Shown here: positions 32,984 through 41,101 of the stretch, piece after piece
Numbering within the stretch: the first letter of the stretch is position 1
Layout of the letters: each line of letters starts with the position of its first letter
From: an uncultured Dialister sp.
GTDB taxonomy: Bacteria; Bacillota; Negativicutes; Veillonellales; Dialisteraceae
Direction: 5' to 3'
Assembly: GCA_900545365.1 (NCBI GenBank)
Contig: UQYL01000012.1
Coordinates: 1 to 41,850, forward strand
Length of the DNA stretch: 41,850 nt
Notes under the pieces: generated by a model
Databases searched by the model: none
Seen by the model: the letters and a program-made list of their open reading frames with translations, nothing else
What the model was told of the DNA's origin: nothing
Made by a program: the position numbers and the translations under genes

Positions 32984-34591
32984 TTACCTTTTCCCGAAAA
33001 TATCCAATTTGCGGATGACACCGGCCGCGCGCTTTCCGATCTTCGGAATGCTTTCCACATCTTCCGCACGGACAGTATGCGTCAGCACTACGGCAAGGCC
33101 GTATACCACAACCCCCACAAGAATCGCCAGTATCGTCGCCGGTGTATTGCTGTGCAGCGCCGGATAGGCCGCCGCATATGTCCCGACGACAGCCGCACCC
33201 ATCGCTCCGGCAGAAACGAAGCAGCGGACAGTATGCGCGATATCCAGCCGGTAATTCATATATTTATGCAGGAAATACAGATTCAAAAGAGCGGCGACGC
33301 CGAAATCGGCATTTGTCGCCCATGCGGCACCCAGTACACCCAAGCTCGGAATCGCCGTCAGATTCCACGACAGGATGATTTTAACGCAGGCGCTGACGAC
33401 CATATTGATAAAAGGAATCGCCGTCTTTCCCATTCCCTGAAGGACGCCCGTCGTCACCTGCTGCACCCCCAGCAAAAAAACGCCGAAGCTCATGACCGCA
33501 ATACACGGACCCGCATCGGGCGTCGCATACAGCATGGAAGAAATCGGTGTCGCGATGACACACATCCCGATAAAAGATGGTACGGTGATCAGATTGGCCA
33601 TCCGCATGGCCAGGCCCGTTCGCTGAGAGATGATCTCTCTATTTCCTCTGGCCACAGCCTCGGAAATGACAGGCACCAAGCTAGCCGCCAGGGACGCCGT
33701 CATGATCGTCGGCATATTGACAAGAGCCGTAGCCATGCCGGTCAGATATCCGAAAAGCGTCGTGGATGTTTCCACAGAAAAGCCGGCGACTTCCAGACGG
33801 CGGGGAACGATGAAAAGATCGATATTCGACACGATCGGAAGCATGATATTCGCCAGCGATACAGGAAGTGCCAGTACGAGGAGCCGCTTGATGATTTTCC
33901 AGGTGGAATCCGGAACGATGGATTTGTCCCGGCTCTCCAGCATCTCTTTCCGCCAGCCTCTGTTCCTGTAATAAAAATAGAGCAGCACAAGGATTCCCAC
34001 AAAAGCGCCGGGCGCCGCGCCGAATGTCGCGCCGGCCGCGCCGTATTCCAGTCCGTACGGAAGAAGAACCACCGCCAGACCGATCATGATCACGACTCTG
34101 AAAAGCTGTTCAATGATCTGAGAAACGGCGGTAGGCGTCATACTCTGGAGCCCCTGAAAATATCCGCGGAGCGTCGCCAGCACGGTCGCCATGAGGATCG
34201 CCGGAGACAGCGCCAGAAGCGACCAATAGGCTCGCGGATCACGGACAATACCGCTGTTGATCAGCCAGTGCGCACCGAAATACAAAAGAGCACTGAAAAA
34301 AAGTCCCGTCGCCGTCAGCGCCATAAGCGAAATACGAAAGACGCGCTGGCCGCCAAGATAATCATGGATGGCATTCTTTTCCGCCACCATGATAGAGATC
34401 GCTACCGGAAGTCCGGCGGAAGATACCGCCAGGCACAGGAGATAGATCGGATACGCCATCTGATACAGGCCGATTCCTTCGCCGCCGAGCAGGCGGGACA
34501 GATAGATCCTGCTGATCGCGCCGATAAATTTTACAATAATCCCGGCCGCTGTCAGAATCAGCGCGCCTTGAACAAAAGTATTTTTACGCAC
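32984..34591 (-). CDS. Polysaccharide/lipid flippase of the SpoVB-YabM-MurJ (MOP) family
   Basis: A 535-residue inner-membrane protein with about 14 hydrophobic segments, the size of SpoVB and YabM. The N-terminal KNTFVQGALILTAAGIIVKFIGAISRIYLSRLLGGEGIGLYQMA stretch carries the family pattern (segments around IVKFIG, RIYLSRLLG and GLYQMAYP), and the cytosolic loops are Arg-rich. It probably flips a lipid-linked sugar precursor, perhaps lipid II or a polysaccharide unit, across the inner membrane. The start is a GTG with AGGGAG 6 nt upstream, overlapping the mfd stop by 8 nt; an ATG 7 codons earlier lies inside mfd. mazG begins 4 nt after its stop. Confidence 0.9.
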   Translation of the reverse strand: MRKNTFVQGALILTAAGIIVKFIGAISRIYLSRLLGGEGIGLYQMAYPIYLLCLAVSSAGLPVAISIMVAEKNAIHDYLGGQRVFRISLMALTATGLFFSALLYFGAHWLINSGIVRDPRAYWSLLALSPAILMATVLATLRGYFQGLQSMTPTAVSQIIEQLFRVVIMIGLAVVLLPYGLEYGAAGATFGAAPGAFVGILVLLYFYYRNRGWRKEMLESRDKSIVPDSTWKIIKRLLVLALPVSLANIMLPIVSNIDLFIVPRRLEVAGFSVETSTTLFGYLTGMATALVNMPTIMTASLAASLVPVISEAVARGNREIISQRTGLAMRMANLITVPSFIGMCVIATPISSMLYATPDAGPCIAVMSFGVFLLGVQQVTTGVLQGMGKTAIPFINMVVSACVKIILSWNLTAIPSLGVLGAAWATNADFGVAALLNLYFLHKYMNYRLDIAHTVRCFVSAGAMGAAVVGTYAAAYPALHSNTPATILAILVGVVVYGLAVVLTHTVRAEDVESIPKIGKRAAGVIRKLDIFGKR

Positions 34592-37500
34592 GTTGTTCTC
34601 CCTGAGACACATTGTCTCTGATTTCCTTATGGATTTCTTTCAGGAATCTGGTGAGCCATTTCACAGGTTCTCCCGGAATTGCTGACTTTTGTATTTTAAC
34701 ACGCATGGGAGCCCGTGGCAAAACGCGCAGCTTACTGAAGTAGGGTTTCGGAAGCTTCATGATATTAAAATCCTTCATAAAGTCCAGATCTGCCCAAGTC
34801 AGCAGGTAAGCGCCCCCTTCCGTCACAATGCTGCCGATCCCCAGCGTCTGCGCGAGAATGCGGAGCCGTGCCGCTTCAAACAGTTTTTCCGCTGACTCTG
34901 TGGGCGTGCCGAAACGGTCAATCACCTCATCGATGAGATCTTCCAGCTCCTGTTCCGATACGGCAGCCGCCAATCGGCGGTAAATATCGATCTTCTGTTC
35001 CGGCTTTTCGATATAACTTTCATCGATATATGCGTCCTGCATAAATTCGATCACCGTATTCGGCAACTTCTTCGGTGCCGGCCGGTGTTCTTTCTCCGCT
35101 TTCAGACGGCGGATCGCGTCATCCAGCATGGTGCAGTACGACGCAAACCCGACAGCCGCGATATTTCCGTGCTGCGCGGCACCGAGAAGATTCCCCGCGC
35201 CGCGAATCTCCAGATCCCGCATGGCAATTTTGAATCCGGAACCGAGTTCTGTAAATTCCCGGATGGATTCCAGCCGCTTTTCCGCGACTTCCGAAAGAGT
35301 CTTTCCCTTGCGGTAGAAAAAATAGGCCCGCGCGATTCTGTCGGAACGGCCGACGCGCCCCCGCATTTGATACAGCTGAGACAGTCCCATCCGATCCGCG
35401 TCATATACGATCATCGTATTGGCATTCGGCTGATCCACACCGTTCTCGATCAGCGTCGTGCAGAGCAGAATATCGTATTCCCGGCTGAAAAAATCAAACA
35501 TGATCTGTTCCAGCAGATCGCCGTTCATGCGGCCGTGCGCGATCCTTATGGTGACCCCTTCAGGCAGAATGCTTCGCAGATGCGCCGCCATGGCGTCAAT
35601 GGAGTCAATACGATTATAGACAAAGTATACCTGCCCGCCTCTTGCCTTTTCCCGCAGGATCGCTTCCCGCACGATCTGGTCATCATACTCCGTCACGTAG
35701 GTCTGTATGGCATGCCGGTTTGAAGGAGCCTGCGTGATAGTGACCATATCTCTCACGCCGGTCAGGCTCATGTGCAGCGTCCGCGGGATCGGCGTTGCGG
35801 ACAGCGTCAGCACATCTATGCCGCTGTCCCGAGCTTTCCATTTTTCTTTCTGCACAACGCCGAAGCGCTGTTCTTCATCAACGACGAGAAGCCCCAGACG
35901 CCGGCACTGGATCTTTTTCGACAGGATCGCATGCGTACCGATCAGTACATCAATCGTCCCCTCCGCCGTTTTCTTCAGAATCTCTTTCTTTTCTTTCGGC
36001 GTACAAAACCGATTCAGCACCGCGATCTGTATACCAAAGTTCTCCATCCTCTCGCAGAATGTCTGGTAATGCTGCTGGGAGAGAACGGTCGTCGGAACCA
36101 GGACAACAGCCTGGTATCCGCTCATGACGCACTTGAATACGGCCCGCATAGCGACTTCCGTTTTTCCGAAGCCAACGTCCCCGCAGAGCAGCATATCCAT
36201 GGGCTCCGGCTTTTCCATGGCTCTCTTGATCGCCTCAATGGCAGAGAGCTGATCCGGCGTCTCCACATAGGGAAATGATTCTTCAAACTCCCTCTGTTCC
36301 CGGGTATCTCTGTCAAAAGCAATGCCCGGCGTGATTTCCCGCTTCGCATAGATCGCAATCAGTCTTTCCGCCAGCTCCTGGATGGATGCTTTTGCCCGGC
36401 TGCGGATCTTCTCCCACTGCACGCCGCCCATTTTTGAAAGAACCGGAGACTGCCCCTCCGGGCCGATGTATTTTTCCAGCGTCGCGATTTGTTCCATCGG
36501 AAGGTACAGCTTATCTCCTCCGGCGTACTGGATAGTGACGTAATCCCTGCGAAGCCCGTCCACTTCAATCGTTCTGAGGCCCAGGTACCGCCCGATGCCG
36601 TGGACACGCTGTACCACATAGTCTCCTTGTTCCAGATCGGAAAAGAAGCGGATCTGCTGCCCCTTCCCGGCGCTCCTGACGCGCCGTCTGAGCTTGGGCG
36701 CCCCCAGAACATCGCCGGATGCATAGAGCGCCAGCTTCAGCGCTGGGAATTCAAAGCCTTTGCTGACAACGCCCTCCGTCAGCCATACGCCGCCTTCTTT
36801 CGGCCCGTCCGAAATAAAAAGATTTCTCTCCCGCAGCGCGGAAGCGATCTCTTCCTTTTCCGATGGATTTGCGCAGACAATGCCGATCCGCCAGCCCTGA
36901 TCCAGATGATAACTCAGCTCATCGCAGAAAAGCGGAAGCTGACGCTGGAAATTTGTCACTGCTCGTCCTTTCCACGTCCACTCGCCATGGATATGGATAT
37001 CCGGCAGTTTTCGGTTCAACAGAGAAAAAACAAGTGTTTTTCCTCGCCGGCTCCCCGCCAGCTGCTGCCAGTCCGCGCTGTTCTTCCTGTTTTCTTTTTC
37101 TTCCCGAAAATATTTTTTCAGTTCTTCTTCGCCGCGCTGCGGTTCGTCGAAAACAACAAGGCCTTTCCCCGCATAGGAAATGAGGCTGTCCTTTTCAACC
37201 GTATCCGCATGGAGAGGGAACACAAAAAATGCCTCTGCCGACGCGATCGATCTCTGGGTATCTTCATCAAACTGTCGTATGCCGTCGACTTCATCGTCGA
37301 AAAATTCCACTCGATAGGGATGAGATTCATTGATCGGAAAGATATCAATGATATCCCCGCGCACCGCAAAATGGCCGCACCGTTCCACCTGATCGACCCG
37401 TTCATATCCGCGTTCTGTCAGCTGTGCCAGAAGGGTTTCCCGTTCCAGCACATCTCCCAGACGGACAGACAGTTTTTCTGCCAGCAGTTTCTCCGGAGCC

Positions 37501-37928
37501 GGAAGCAGCTGCGCCGCTTCTGATGCTGTTGCCAGCACCACAGCTGCTTTCCCTTCCAGAAGAACGGAAAGTGCCCTCATCCTTCCCCGCAGTGCTTCTG
37601 TCCCTGTAAATGTCACCGCAAAGTCTGCGTTCTCCACAACAGGAAACGAGAGGATTTCCGTATTCGGCGAAAAAAACTGCATATCCTCTTCCCAGCGGAG
37701 AGCCGACTTCTGATCCGGCGTAATGATCACGACGGGCTGCGGCTTCTCCTGCAGCGCTTTCAGTATCCACGCTTTCTGCGCATCTTCCGCCCCGCAGATC
37801 ATCGCTGTCCGGCCTTCCGCCAGCATCTCGGCAGCCGGTCTTAACACGTCAGTGCGGCGCAGTTCCTCCGCACACCAGTTTCCGGCCCGCAGTCCTTCAG
37901 CCTCAGGAGTGCTCTTTCCCGGCTCCAT
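34584..37928 (-). CDS. mfd: Transcription-repair coupling factor
   Basis: Removes RNA polymerase stalled at DNA damage and recruits UvrA. The 1114-residue protein shows all parts in order: UvrB-like N-terminal domain (about 30-330), the RNA-polymerase-interaction CarD-like domain (about 430-500, GDYVVQRVHGIGRY), the DNA translocase with Walker A GDVGFGKT (583-590), DEEQRF motif II, SATPIPRTL motif III and RGRVGR motif VI, and a C-terminal TRCF domain. The ATG at 37928 has GGAGG 6 nt upstream; it overlaps the folK end by 26 nt. A much earlier start would lie in another frame of folK and is not credible. Confidence 0.97.
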   Translation of the reverse strand: MEPGKSTPEAEGLRAGNWCAEELRRTDVLRPAAEMLAEGRTAMICGAEDAQKAWILKALQEKPQPVVIITPDQKSALRWEEDMQFFSPNTEILSFPVVENADFAVTFTGTEALRGRMRALSVLLEGKAAVVLATASEAAQLLPAPEKLLAEKLSVRLGDVLERETLLAQLTERGYERVDQVERCGHFAVRGDIIDIFPINESHPYRVEFFDDEVDGIRQFDEDTQRSIASAEAFFVFPLHADTVEKDSLISYAGKGLVVFDEPQRGEEELKKYFREEKENRKNSADWQQLAGSRRGKTLVFSLLNRKLPDIHIHGEWTWKGRAVTNFQRQLPLFCDELSYHLDQGWRIGIVCANPSEKEEIASALRERNLFISDGPKEGGVWLTEGVVSKGFEFPALKLALYASGDVLGAPKLRRRVRSAGKGQQIRFFSDLEQGDYVVQRVHGIGRYLGLRTIEVDGLRRDYVTIQYAGGDKLYLPMEQIATLEKYIGPEGQSPVLSKMGGVQWEKIRSRAKASIQELAERLIAIYAKREITPGIAFDRDTREQREFEESFPYVETPDQLSAIEAIKRAMEKPEPMDMLLCGDVGFGKTEVAMRAVFKCVMSGYQAVVLVPTTVLSQQHYQTFCERMENFGIQIAVLNRFCTPKEKKEILKKTAEGTIDVLIGTHAILSKKIQCRRLGLLVVDEEQRFGVVQKEKWKARDSGIDVLTLSATPIPRTLHMSLTGVRDMVTITQAPSNRHAIQTYVTEYDDQIVREAILREKARGGQVYFVYNRIDSIDAMAAHLRSILPEGVTIRIAHGRMNGDLLEQIMFDFFSREYDILLCTTLIENGVDQPNANTMIVYDADRMGLSQLYQMRGRVGRSDRIARAYFFYRKGKTLSEVAEKRLESIREFTELGSGFKIAMRDLEIRGAGNLLGAAQHGNIAAVGFASYCTMLDDAIRRLKAEKEHRPAPKKLPNTVIEFMQDAYIDESYIEKPEQKIDIYRRLAAAVSEQELEDLIDEVIDRFGTPTESAEKLFEAARLRILAQTLGIGSIVTEGGAYLLTWADLDFMKDFNIMKLPKPYFSKLRVLPRAPMRVKIQKSAIPGEPVKWLTRFLKEIHKEIRDNVSQGEQRA

Positions 37929-38421
37929 GGTCATCCTCCCAATCCCATTCTGTCCGCCGCACCATCTTTTCCGAATCCAGCTCCGAAATCCGCGCCTCGA
38001 TCGTCTGCCCGTGATAAGAAAATCCCGGTGCGATCTCTGCCATCGGGACCAGCACAAAAGCCCTCTCCCAGAAGAAAGGGTGAGGCAGGCGCAGCAGCGC
38101 GCTGTCTGATATAATATGTTCTCCCCAGATCACATCCAGGTCGAGCGTTCTCGGTCCCCAATGTACCAGACGGGTTCTCCCCTGTTCCTGCTCGATCCGC
38201 AGAAGCCGCCGCATCAGCTCTTCCGGTTCTCCGTTCCATTCCGCCTGAATGACGGCATTCAAAAAATCAGCCTGATCCGTCATACCCCACGGTGCGGTCT
38301 CATACAGGGAAGACTTTTTTTCGATGCGGATACCCTGCGCTTCCATGGATGCCGCCGCGTTTCGCAGGAAAGAAACACGGTCTCCCATATTTGATCCCAT
38401 GGAAATATAATATTTACTCAT
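37903..38421 (-). CDS. folK: 6-hydroxymethyl-7,8-dihydropterin pyrophosphokinase
   Basis: Activates hydroxymethyldihydropterin with ATP for folate synthesis, in the cytosol. The 172-residue protein has the HPPK start YISMGSNMGDR, the pterin-binding loop region (YETAPWG at about 41-47) and the signature GPRTLDLDVIWG with the metal-binding Asp pair (DLDV). The last ~20 residues, rich in Glu, Asp and Trp, extend past the usual end and overlap mfd. Its ATG lies 8 nt inside the folB end. Confidence 0.95.
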   Translation of the reverse strand: MSKYYISMGSNMGDRVSFLRNAAASMEAQGIRIEKKSSLYETAPWGMTDQADFLNAVIQAEWNGEPEELMRRLLRIEQEQGRTRLVHWGPRTLDLDVIWGEHIISDSALLRLPHPFFWERAFVLVPMAEIAPGFSYHGQTIEARISELDSEKMVRRTEWDWEDDHGAGKEHS

Positions 38422-38782
38422 TGTTACGCCCCATGCGCAGAGTCACCGATACATCTTCCAGCACCCCCGACACCGGAGCCGACGGTTTATGCACGGTCGT
38501 CTCTATTTCTAAAACCGCAGGAAATGCCGACAGGACTCTCTGATTGATCTCTCCGGCAAGCCGCTCAATCAGACTGTATCTTTCTTCTTCTGCAACCGCC
38601 CGGACAATCTCATAAACCACGGCATAATTGACCGTATCAGAAAGGCAGTCGCTGCGTCCGGCCTCAGCCAGCGGAAGGAAGAGCTTCACATCGATATAAA
38701 ACCGCTGCCCCAGCGCATTTTCTTCCGGAAGAGCGCCGTGCCTGCCGAAAAATGCCATTCCTTTCAGACAAATCGCATCCAT
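38414..38782 (-). CDS. folB: Dihydroneopterin aldolase
   Basis: Cleaves dihydroneopterin to 6-hydroxymethyldihydropterin and glycolaldehyde. The 122-residue protein is of usual length and has the family pattern GMAFFGRHGALPEENALGQRF (GRHGALPEE, where the Glu binds pterin), the LSDTVNYAVVYE block and the catalytic-lysine strand in TTVHKPSAPV. The ATG at 38782 has AGGAG 6 nt upstream. It follows folP by 11 nt and overlaps folK. Confidence 0.95.
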   Translation of the reverse strand: MDAICLKGMAFFGRHGALPEENALGQRFYIDVKLFLPLAEAGRSDCLSDTVNYAVVYEIVRAVAEEERYSLIERLAGEINQRVLSAFPAVLEIETTVHKPSAPVSGVLEDVSVTLRMGRNNE

Positions 38783-38793
38783 CGCCCGCTCCT

Positions 38794-39621
38794 TTATTCT
38801 GCCAGAAGCGCATCTGTCATCTTTATCATACGCGCCGTCATTTTTACATTGTGCACTCTCACCATGGCGCATCCGCGGCTCTGCCCCCATACGCAGACTG
38901 CTCCGGTTCCCTCATCCCGTTCCTCCGCCGGAAGATCCAGCACTTCCCCGATGAAACGCTTCCGGCTCGGAGCCAGGAGCATCGGATACGGCAGGGCTGT
39001 CAATTCAGAAATCCGGCGGATGACTTCCAGATTCTGTTTTCCATCTTTCCCAAAACCGATCCCGGGATCCAGGATAATATTCTCTTCTTTGACTCCATGG
39101 GCAAGCGCGATCTCTATCGATCGGCCGAAGAAAGATTTTATTGCCTCAATGATATCTCCCGCATATTCCGTTCCGTCCTGATTATGCATTAATATGACGG
39201 GAACCCCGGCCTCCGCCGCGACCTCTGCCATCTCCCCGCGGTCTTTCTGAAATCCCCATATATCATTCAGGATATGCGCTCCGGCCTGCACCGCCGCTTC
39301 CGCAGTTTCCCAATGATACGTATCTACAGAAACAGGCACGGACGAGCACCGCAGGACGCCCGGAAGAAACTGGAAAAGCCTCTCCTTTTCCTCTGCCGCT
39401 GAAAGCGCTCTGCTTCCCGGCCGGGTCGACTCCGCGCCGACATCAATGATGTCCGCACCGTCACAGATCATTTCCGCCGCATGACGCACAGCGGCTTCCG
39501 CTGTATTCCACTGCCCGCCGTCAGAAAAAGAATCCGGCGTCACATTGAGCACGCCCATGACAAGCGTCCGCGCCCCCAGCAAAAGCGTCTTCCCGTCATC
39601 CCACTGATATTCTCTCCGCAT
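38794..39621 (-). CDS. folP: Dihydropteroate synthase
   Basis: Joins the pyrophosphorylated pterin made by FolK to p-aminobenzoate; it is the target of sulfonamides. The 275-residue protein has both family signatures: MGVLNVTPDSFSDGGQW (about 22-38, loop 1) and GADIIDVGAESTRPGS (loop 2). The later ILDPGIGFGK and the C-terminal VRVHNVKMT also fit. It heads the folP-folB-folK-mfd group with its own promoter (39667-39696). AAAGGTGGG lies a few bases before the ATG. Confidence 0.96.
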   Translation of the reverse strand: MRREYQWDDGKTLLLGARTLVMGVLNVTPDSFSDGGQWNTAEAAVRHAAEMICDGADIIDVGAESTRPGSRALSAAEEKERLFQFLPGVLRCSSVPVSVDTYHWETAEAAVQAGAHILNDIWGFQKDRGEMAEVAAEAGVPVILMHNQDGTEYAGDIIEAIKSFFGRSIEIALAHGVKEENIILDPGIGFGKDGKQNLEVIRRISELTALPYPMLLAPSRKRFIGEVLDLPAEERDEGTGAVCVWGQSRGCAMVRVHNVKMTARMIKMTDALLAE

Positions 39622-39666
39622 TTCATACCCACCTTTCCCGATTTTTCAAGATGATCGCATTTTTGT

Positions 39667-39696
39667 ATTATAACAGCCCTGACAGCTGTTCGTCTA
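39667..39696 (-). promoter_or_regulatory. Promoter for the folP operon
   Basis: TAGACG (39696-39691), an 18-nt spacer and a perfect TATAAT (39672-39667) on the minus strand, about 45 nt before the folP ATG and downstream of the small-RNA terminator. Confidence 0.55.
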
Positions 39697-39706
39697 AAAA
39701 GCGCAC

Positions 39707-39728
39707 AAAAAAAGCGGCCTGCGCCGCT
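39707..39728 (-). terminator. Intrinsic terminator of the candidate small RNA
   Basis: A 6-bp GC-rich stem (39713-39718 with 39723-39728), a 4-nt loop and seven T on the minus strand. It lies about 120 nt beyond the promoter at 39854-39881 and some 85 nt before folP. Confidence 0.88.
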
Positions 39729-39773
39729 CTTTTGGCCATATGATTATTGAGGAGTGTAATCATACAGCAGCCG

Positions 39774-39803
39774 AATTGATAATCAGGGAAATAATTATCA
39801 ATT
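39774..39803. repeat. Perfect 10-bp inverted repeat inside the candidate small RNA
   Basis: AATTGATAAT and its exact complement ATTATCAATT are separated by 10 nt. As RNA it is a hairpin; as DNA it could be an operator. Confidence 0.85.
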
Positions 39804-39853
39804 GAGCCCGGAAAGACAAGCTCTCCGTTATGGCATTTCCTCCATATACTTAC

Positions 39854-39881
39854 ATTATACGAAATACAAAAAGGAAGTCAA
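39854..39881 (-). promoter_or_regulatory. Strong sigma-A-type promoter with no protein gene downstream
   Basis: TTGACT (39881-39876), a 16-nt spacer and a perfect TATAAT (39859-39854) on the minus strand. It is the best-matching promoter in the window. Its expected start site is near 39847. Its -35 overlaps the hairpin that follows the DUF47 gene. Confidence 0.78.
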
Positions 39882-39904
39882 GCCGCAAAAACCGACTCCC
39901 TTTT
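39869..39904 (-). terminator. Likely terminator after the DUF47 gene, overlapping a promoter
   Basis: An 11-bp stem (39869-39879 with 39894-39904, one G-U pair) and 14-nt loop, ending in CCTTTTTG on the minus strand, five bases after the stop codon. The T run is partly in the stem, so its strength is uncertain. Confidence 0.55.
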
Positions 39905-39908
39905 CTGC

Positions 39909-40523
39909 TCACACGCATTCCTGCATCAGTTTCTGGAAAAATTCCGTGCTTTCCTCCGCCAAGTCCAGAATTTTTTCTGTCCGCTCATACATCTCTTTCC
40001 ATTCCATAACATAAACCGGCCGCGATTCCTGCGCCAGCAGCGCCCGCATTCCTTCGCAGAAGCACCGGCTGCCCCGTTCTTCATAGTTCCGCACCCGCTG
40101 CGCGCGCGCCTCGACTTTCATATAGTCCGTACGGATCGTCCGGCTGTACGCCGTCATGCGGGAAAGCTCCAGCAGCGCGCATGCGGCGAGTTCCGCCATG
40201 ATATTTATCGCTTCCGGCGCCTCTGAGTAACCGATATAAAGATTCTGCGTAATTTTTTGGATTTCTCTCATCATTTCCGCGAGATTTCCTGTCAGCTGGC
40301 GCGCCGCTTCACGCCTCTGCCTGTCAGAAAATGCTTTTTCCAGCTTCTCATGCAGAATCGGCAGCTGTTTCCGGTATTCCTTTTCCAGCCGGCATATCTC
40401 TTCATAGCCTGCTTCCGCCGTCTGCTCACCTGTCATGACTTGGCGCAGCAGACCGCCTGCATCCCTGCATTGATTCATTCCCGCACACAAATTCTCAAAA
40501 AAACGTTCTTCTTTCCCGTTCAT
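39909..40523 (-). CDS. DUF47/PhoU-like domain protein
   Basis: A 204-residue, mostly helical cytosolic protein. The length and helix pattern (FFENLCAGMNQCRDAGGLL at the start, YEEICRLEKE, and later ALLELSRMTAYSRTIRTDYMKVEARAQRVRNYEERGSRCFCEGMRALL) match the DUF47 family, relatives of PhoU that often accompany Pit phosphate transporters. Here no transporter is adjacent, so the link to phosphate is from the family only. Assignment by pattern is moderate. The ATG at 40523 has GGGAGG 4 nt upstream; a TTG four codons earlier is part of the ribosome site. Confidence 0.65.
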   Translation of the reverse strand: MNGKEERFFENLCAGMNQCRDAGGLLRQVMTGEQTAEAGYEEICRLEKEYRKQLPILHEKLEKAFSDRQRREAARQLTGNLAEMMREIQKITQNLYIGYSEAPEAINIMAELAACALLELSRMTAYSRTIRTDYMKVEARAQRVRNYEERGSRCFCEGMRALLAQESRPVYVMEWKEMYERTEKILDLAEESTEFFQKLMQECV

Positions 40524-40551
40524 GATTCCTCCCAATTATTTTCTTTGTCTT

Positions 40552-40560
40552 ATTTTATCA
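40552..40560 (-). promoter_or_regulatory. Possible extended -10 for the DUF47 gene
   Basis: TGATAAAAT on the minus strand (TGn extension, -10 five of six), about 30 nt before the ATG and just beyond the ribH terminator. No -35 seen. Confidence 0.35.
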
Positions 40561-40583
40561 TGGCCGTCTCTTTCCGCCGCACG

Positions 40584-40624
40584 AAAAAAGCCTTTCCGCC
40601 GGTTTCATTCCGACAGAAAAGCTT
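40584..40624 (-). terminator. Intrinsic terminator after ribH
   Basis: A 15-bp stem with three G-U pairs (40588-40602 with 40610-40624), a 7-nt loop and six T on the minus strand, seven bases beyond the ribH stop. Confidence 0.88.
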
Positions 40625-40630
40625 TTCTGT

Positions 40631-41101
40631 TTATTTTCCGAGTTTCCTGAAAAGGCTCACCATTTCCAGCGCGTCCATAGCGCATTCAAAGCCTTTATTT
40701 CCCGCTTTGAGCCCGGCGCGGTTCAGCGCCTGCTCCACGGTATCCGTCGTCAAGACGCCGTAAAGAACGGGAATGCCTGCATTCAGAGATATCTGCGCAA
40801 TGCCCTTCGTCACTTCCGTCGCCACATGCTCATAATGGTCTGTCTCTCCGCGGATGACAGCGCCGAGACAGATCAGCGCGTCATATTTCCCGGATGCCGC
40901 CATTTTCGCCGCGGCGGAAGGAATTTCAAAAGCGCCGGGCACCCACGCCAGATCCACCGTATTCAAATCGACGCCATGACGGGCCAGCGCATCTGCCGCT
41001 CCGTCGATCAATTTTGATACGATCACTTCATTAAACCGGGAAGCCAGTATCCCTACCCGGATGTGAGATGCTTCAAACGAGCCGGAAATAATATTCATCA
41101 T
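40631..41101 (-). CDS. ribH: 6,7-dimethyl-8-ribityllumazine synthase
   Basis: Penultimate step of riboflavin synthesis; joins the butanone phosphate made by RibB to the pyrimidine from the GTP branch. The 156-residue protein has the substrate loops RFNEVIVSKLIDGA, WVPGAFEIPSAA and GAVIRGETDHYEHV, with the catalytic His in the last, and the closing NAGIPVLYGVLTTDT. Two ATGs stand side by side: the first overlaps the ribBA stop (ATGA, ribosome site 4 nt away), while the second, three bases on, has the better 7-nt spacing. It is co-translated with ribBA. ribD and ribE would be expected upstream, outside the window. Confidence 0.96.
   Translation of the reverse strand: MMNIISGSFEASHIRVGILASRFNEVIVSKLIDGAADALARHGVDLNTVDLAWVPGAFEIPSAAAKMAASGKYDALICLGAVIRGETDHYEHVATEVTKGIAQISLNAGIPVLYGVLTTDTVEQALNRAGLKAGNKGFECAMDALEMVSLFRKLGK

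Larger units (their letters stand above)
39707..39847 (-). ncRNA. Candidate small RNA of about 140 nt, no family recognised
   Basis: A strong promoter (39854-39881) and a terminator (39707-39728) bracket about 140 nt without a credible gene. The predicted RNA is structured. A perfect 10-bp hairpin has arms at 39774-39783 and 39794-39803 and a 10-nt loop holding CCC on the RNA strand. A second stem lies around CGGAGA/UUUCCG. The 5' end (39839-39848) can pair with the stretch before the terminator (39737-39752, with a 6-nt bulge), closing the whole molecule. It does not fit SRP RNA (no GGAAGCA loop), a THF riboswitch or a T-box; resemblance to a short 6S RNA cannot be excluded. A leader peptide is the alternative, but no ORF has a well-spaced ribosome site. 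Confidence 0.6.

Noticed and set aside
37929..38057. A longer Mfd starting at 38057
   Set aside because: The extra 43 codons overlap folK and have no similarity to Mfd; the ATG at 37928 has a well-spaced GGAGG.
39668..39763. A 31-codon minus-strand ORF beginning MITLLNNHMAKR
   Set aside because: It has no ribosome site and reads through the small-RNA terminator and into the folP promoter; probably chance.
39622..39850. A tetrahydrofolate riboswitch upstream of folP
   Set aside because: The characteristic conserved cores of that riboswitch are not present, and folP has a promoter of its own after the terminator.
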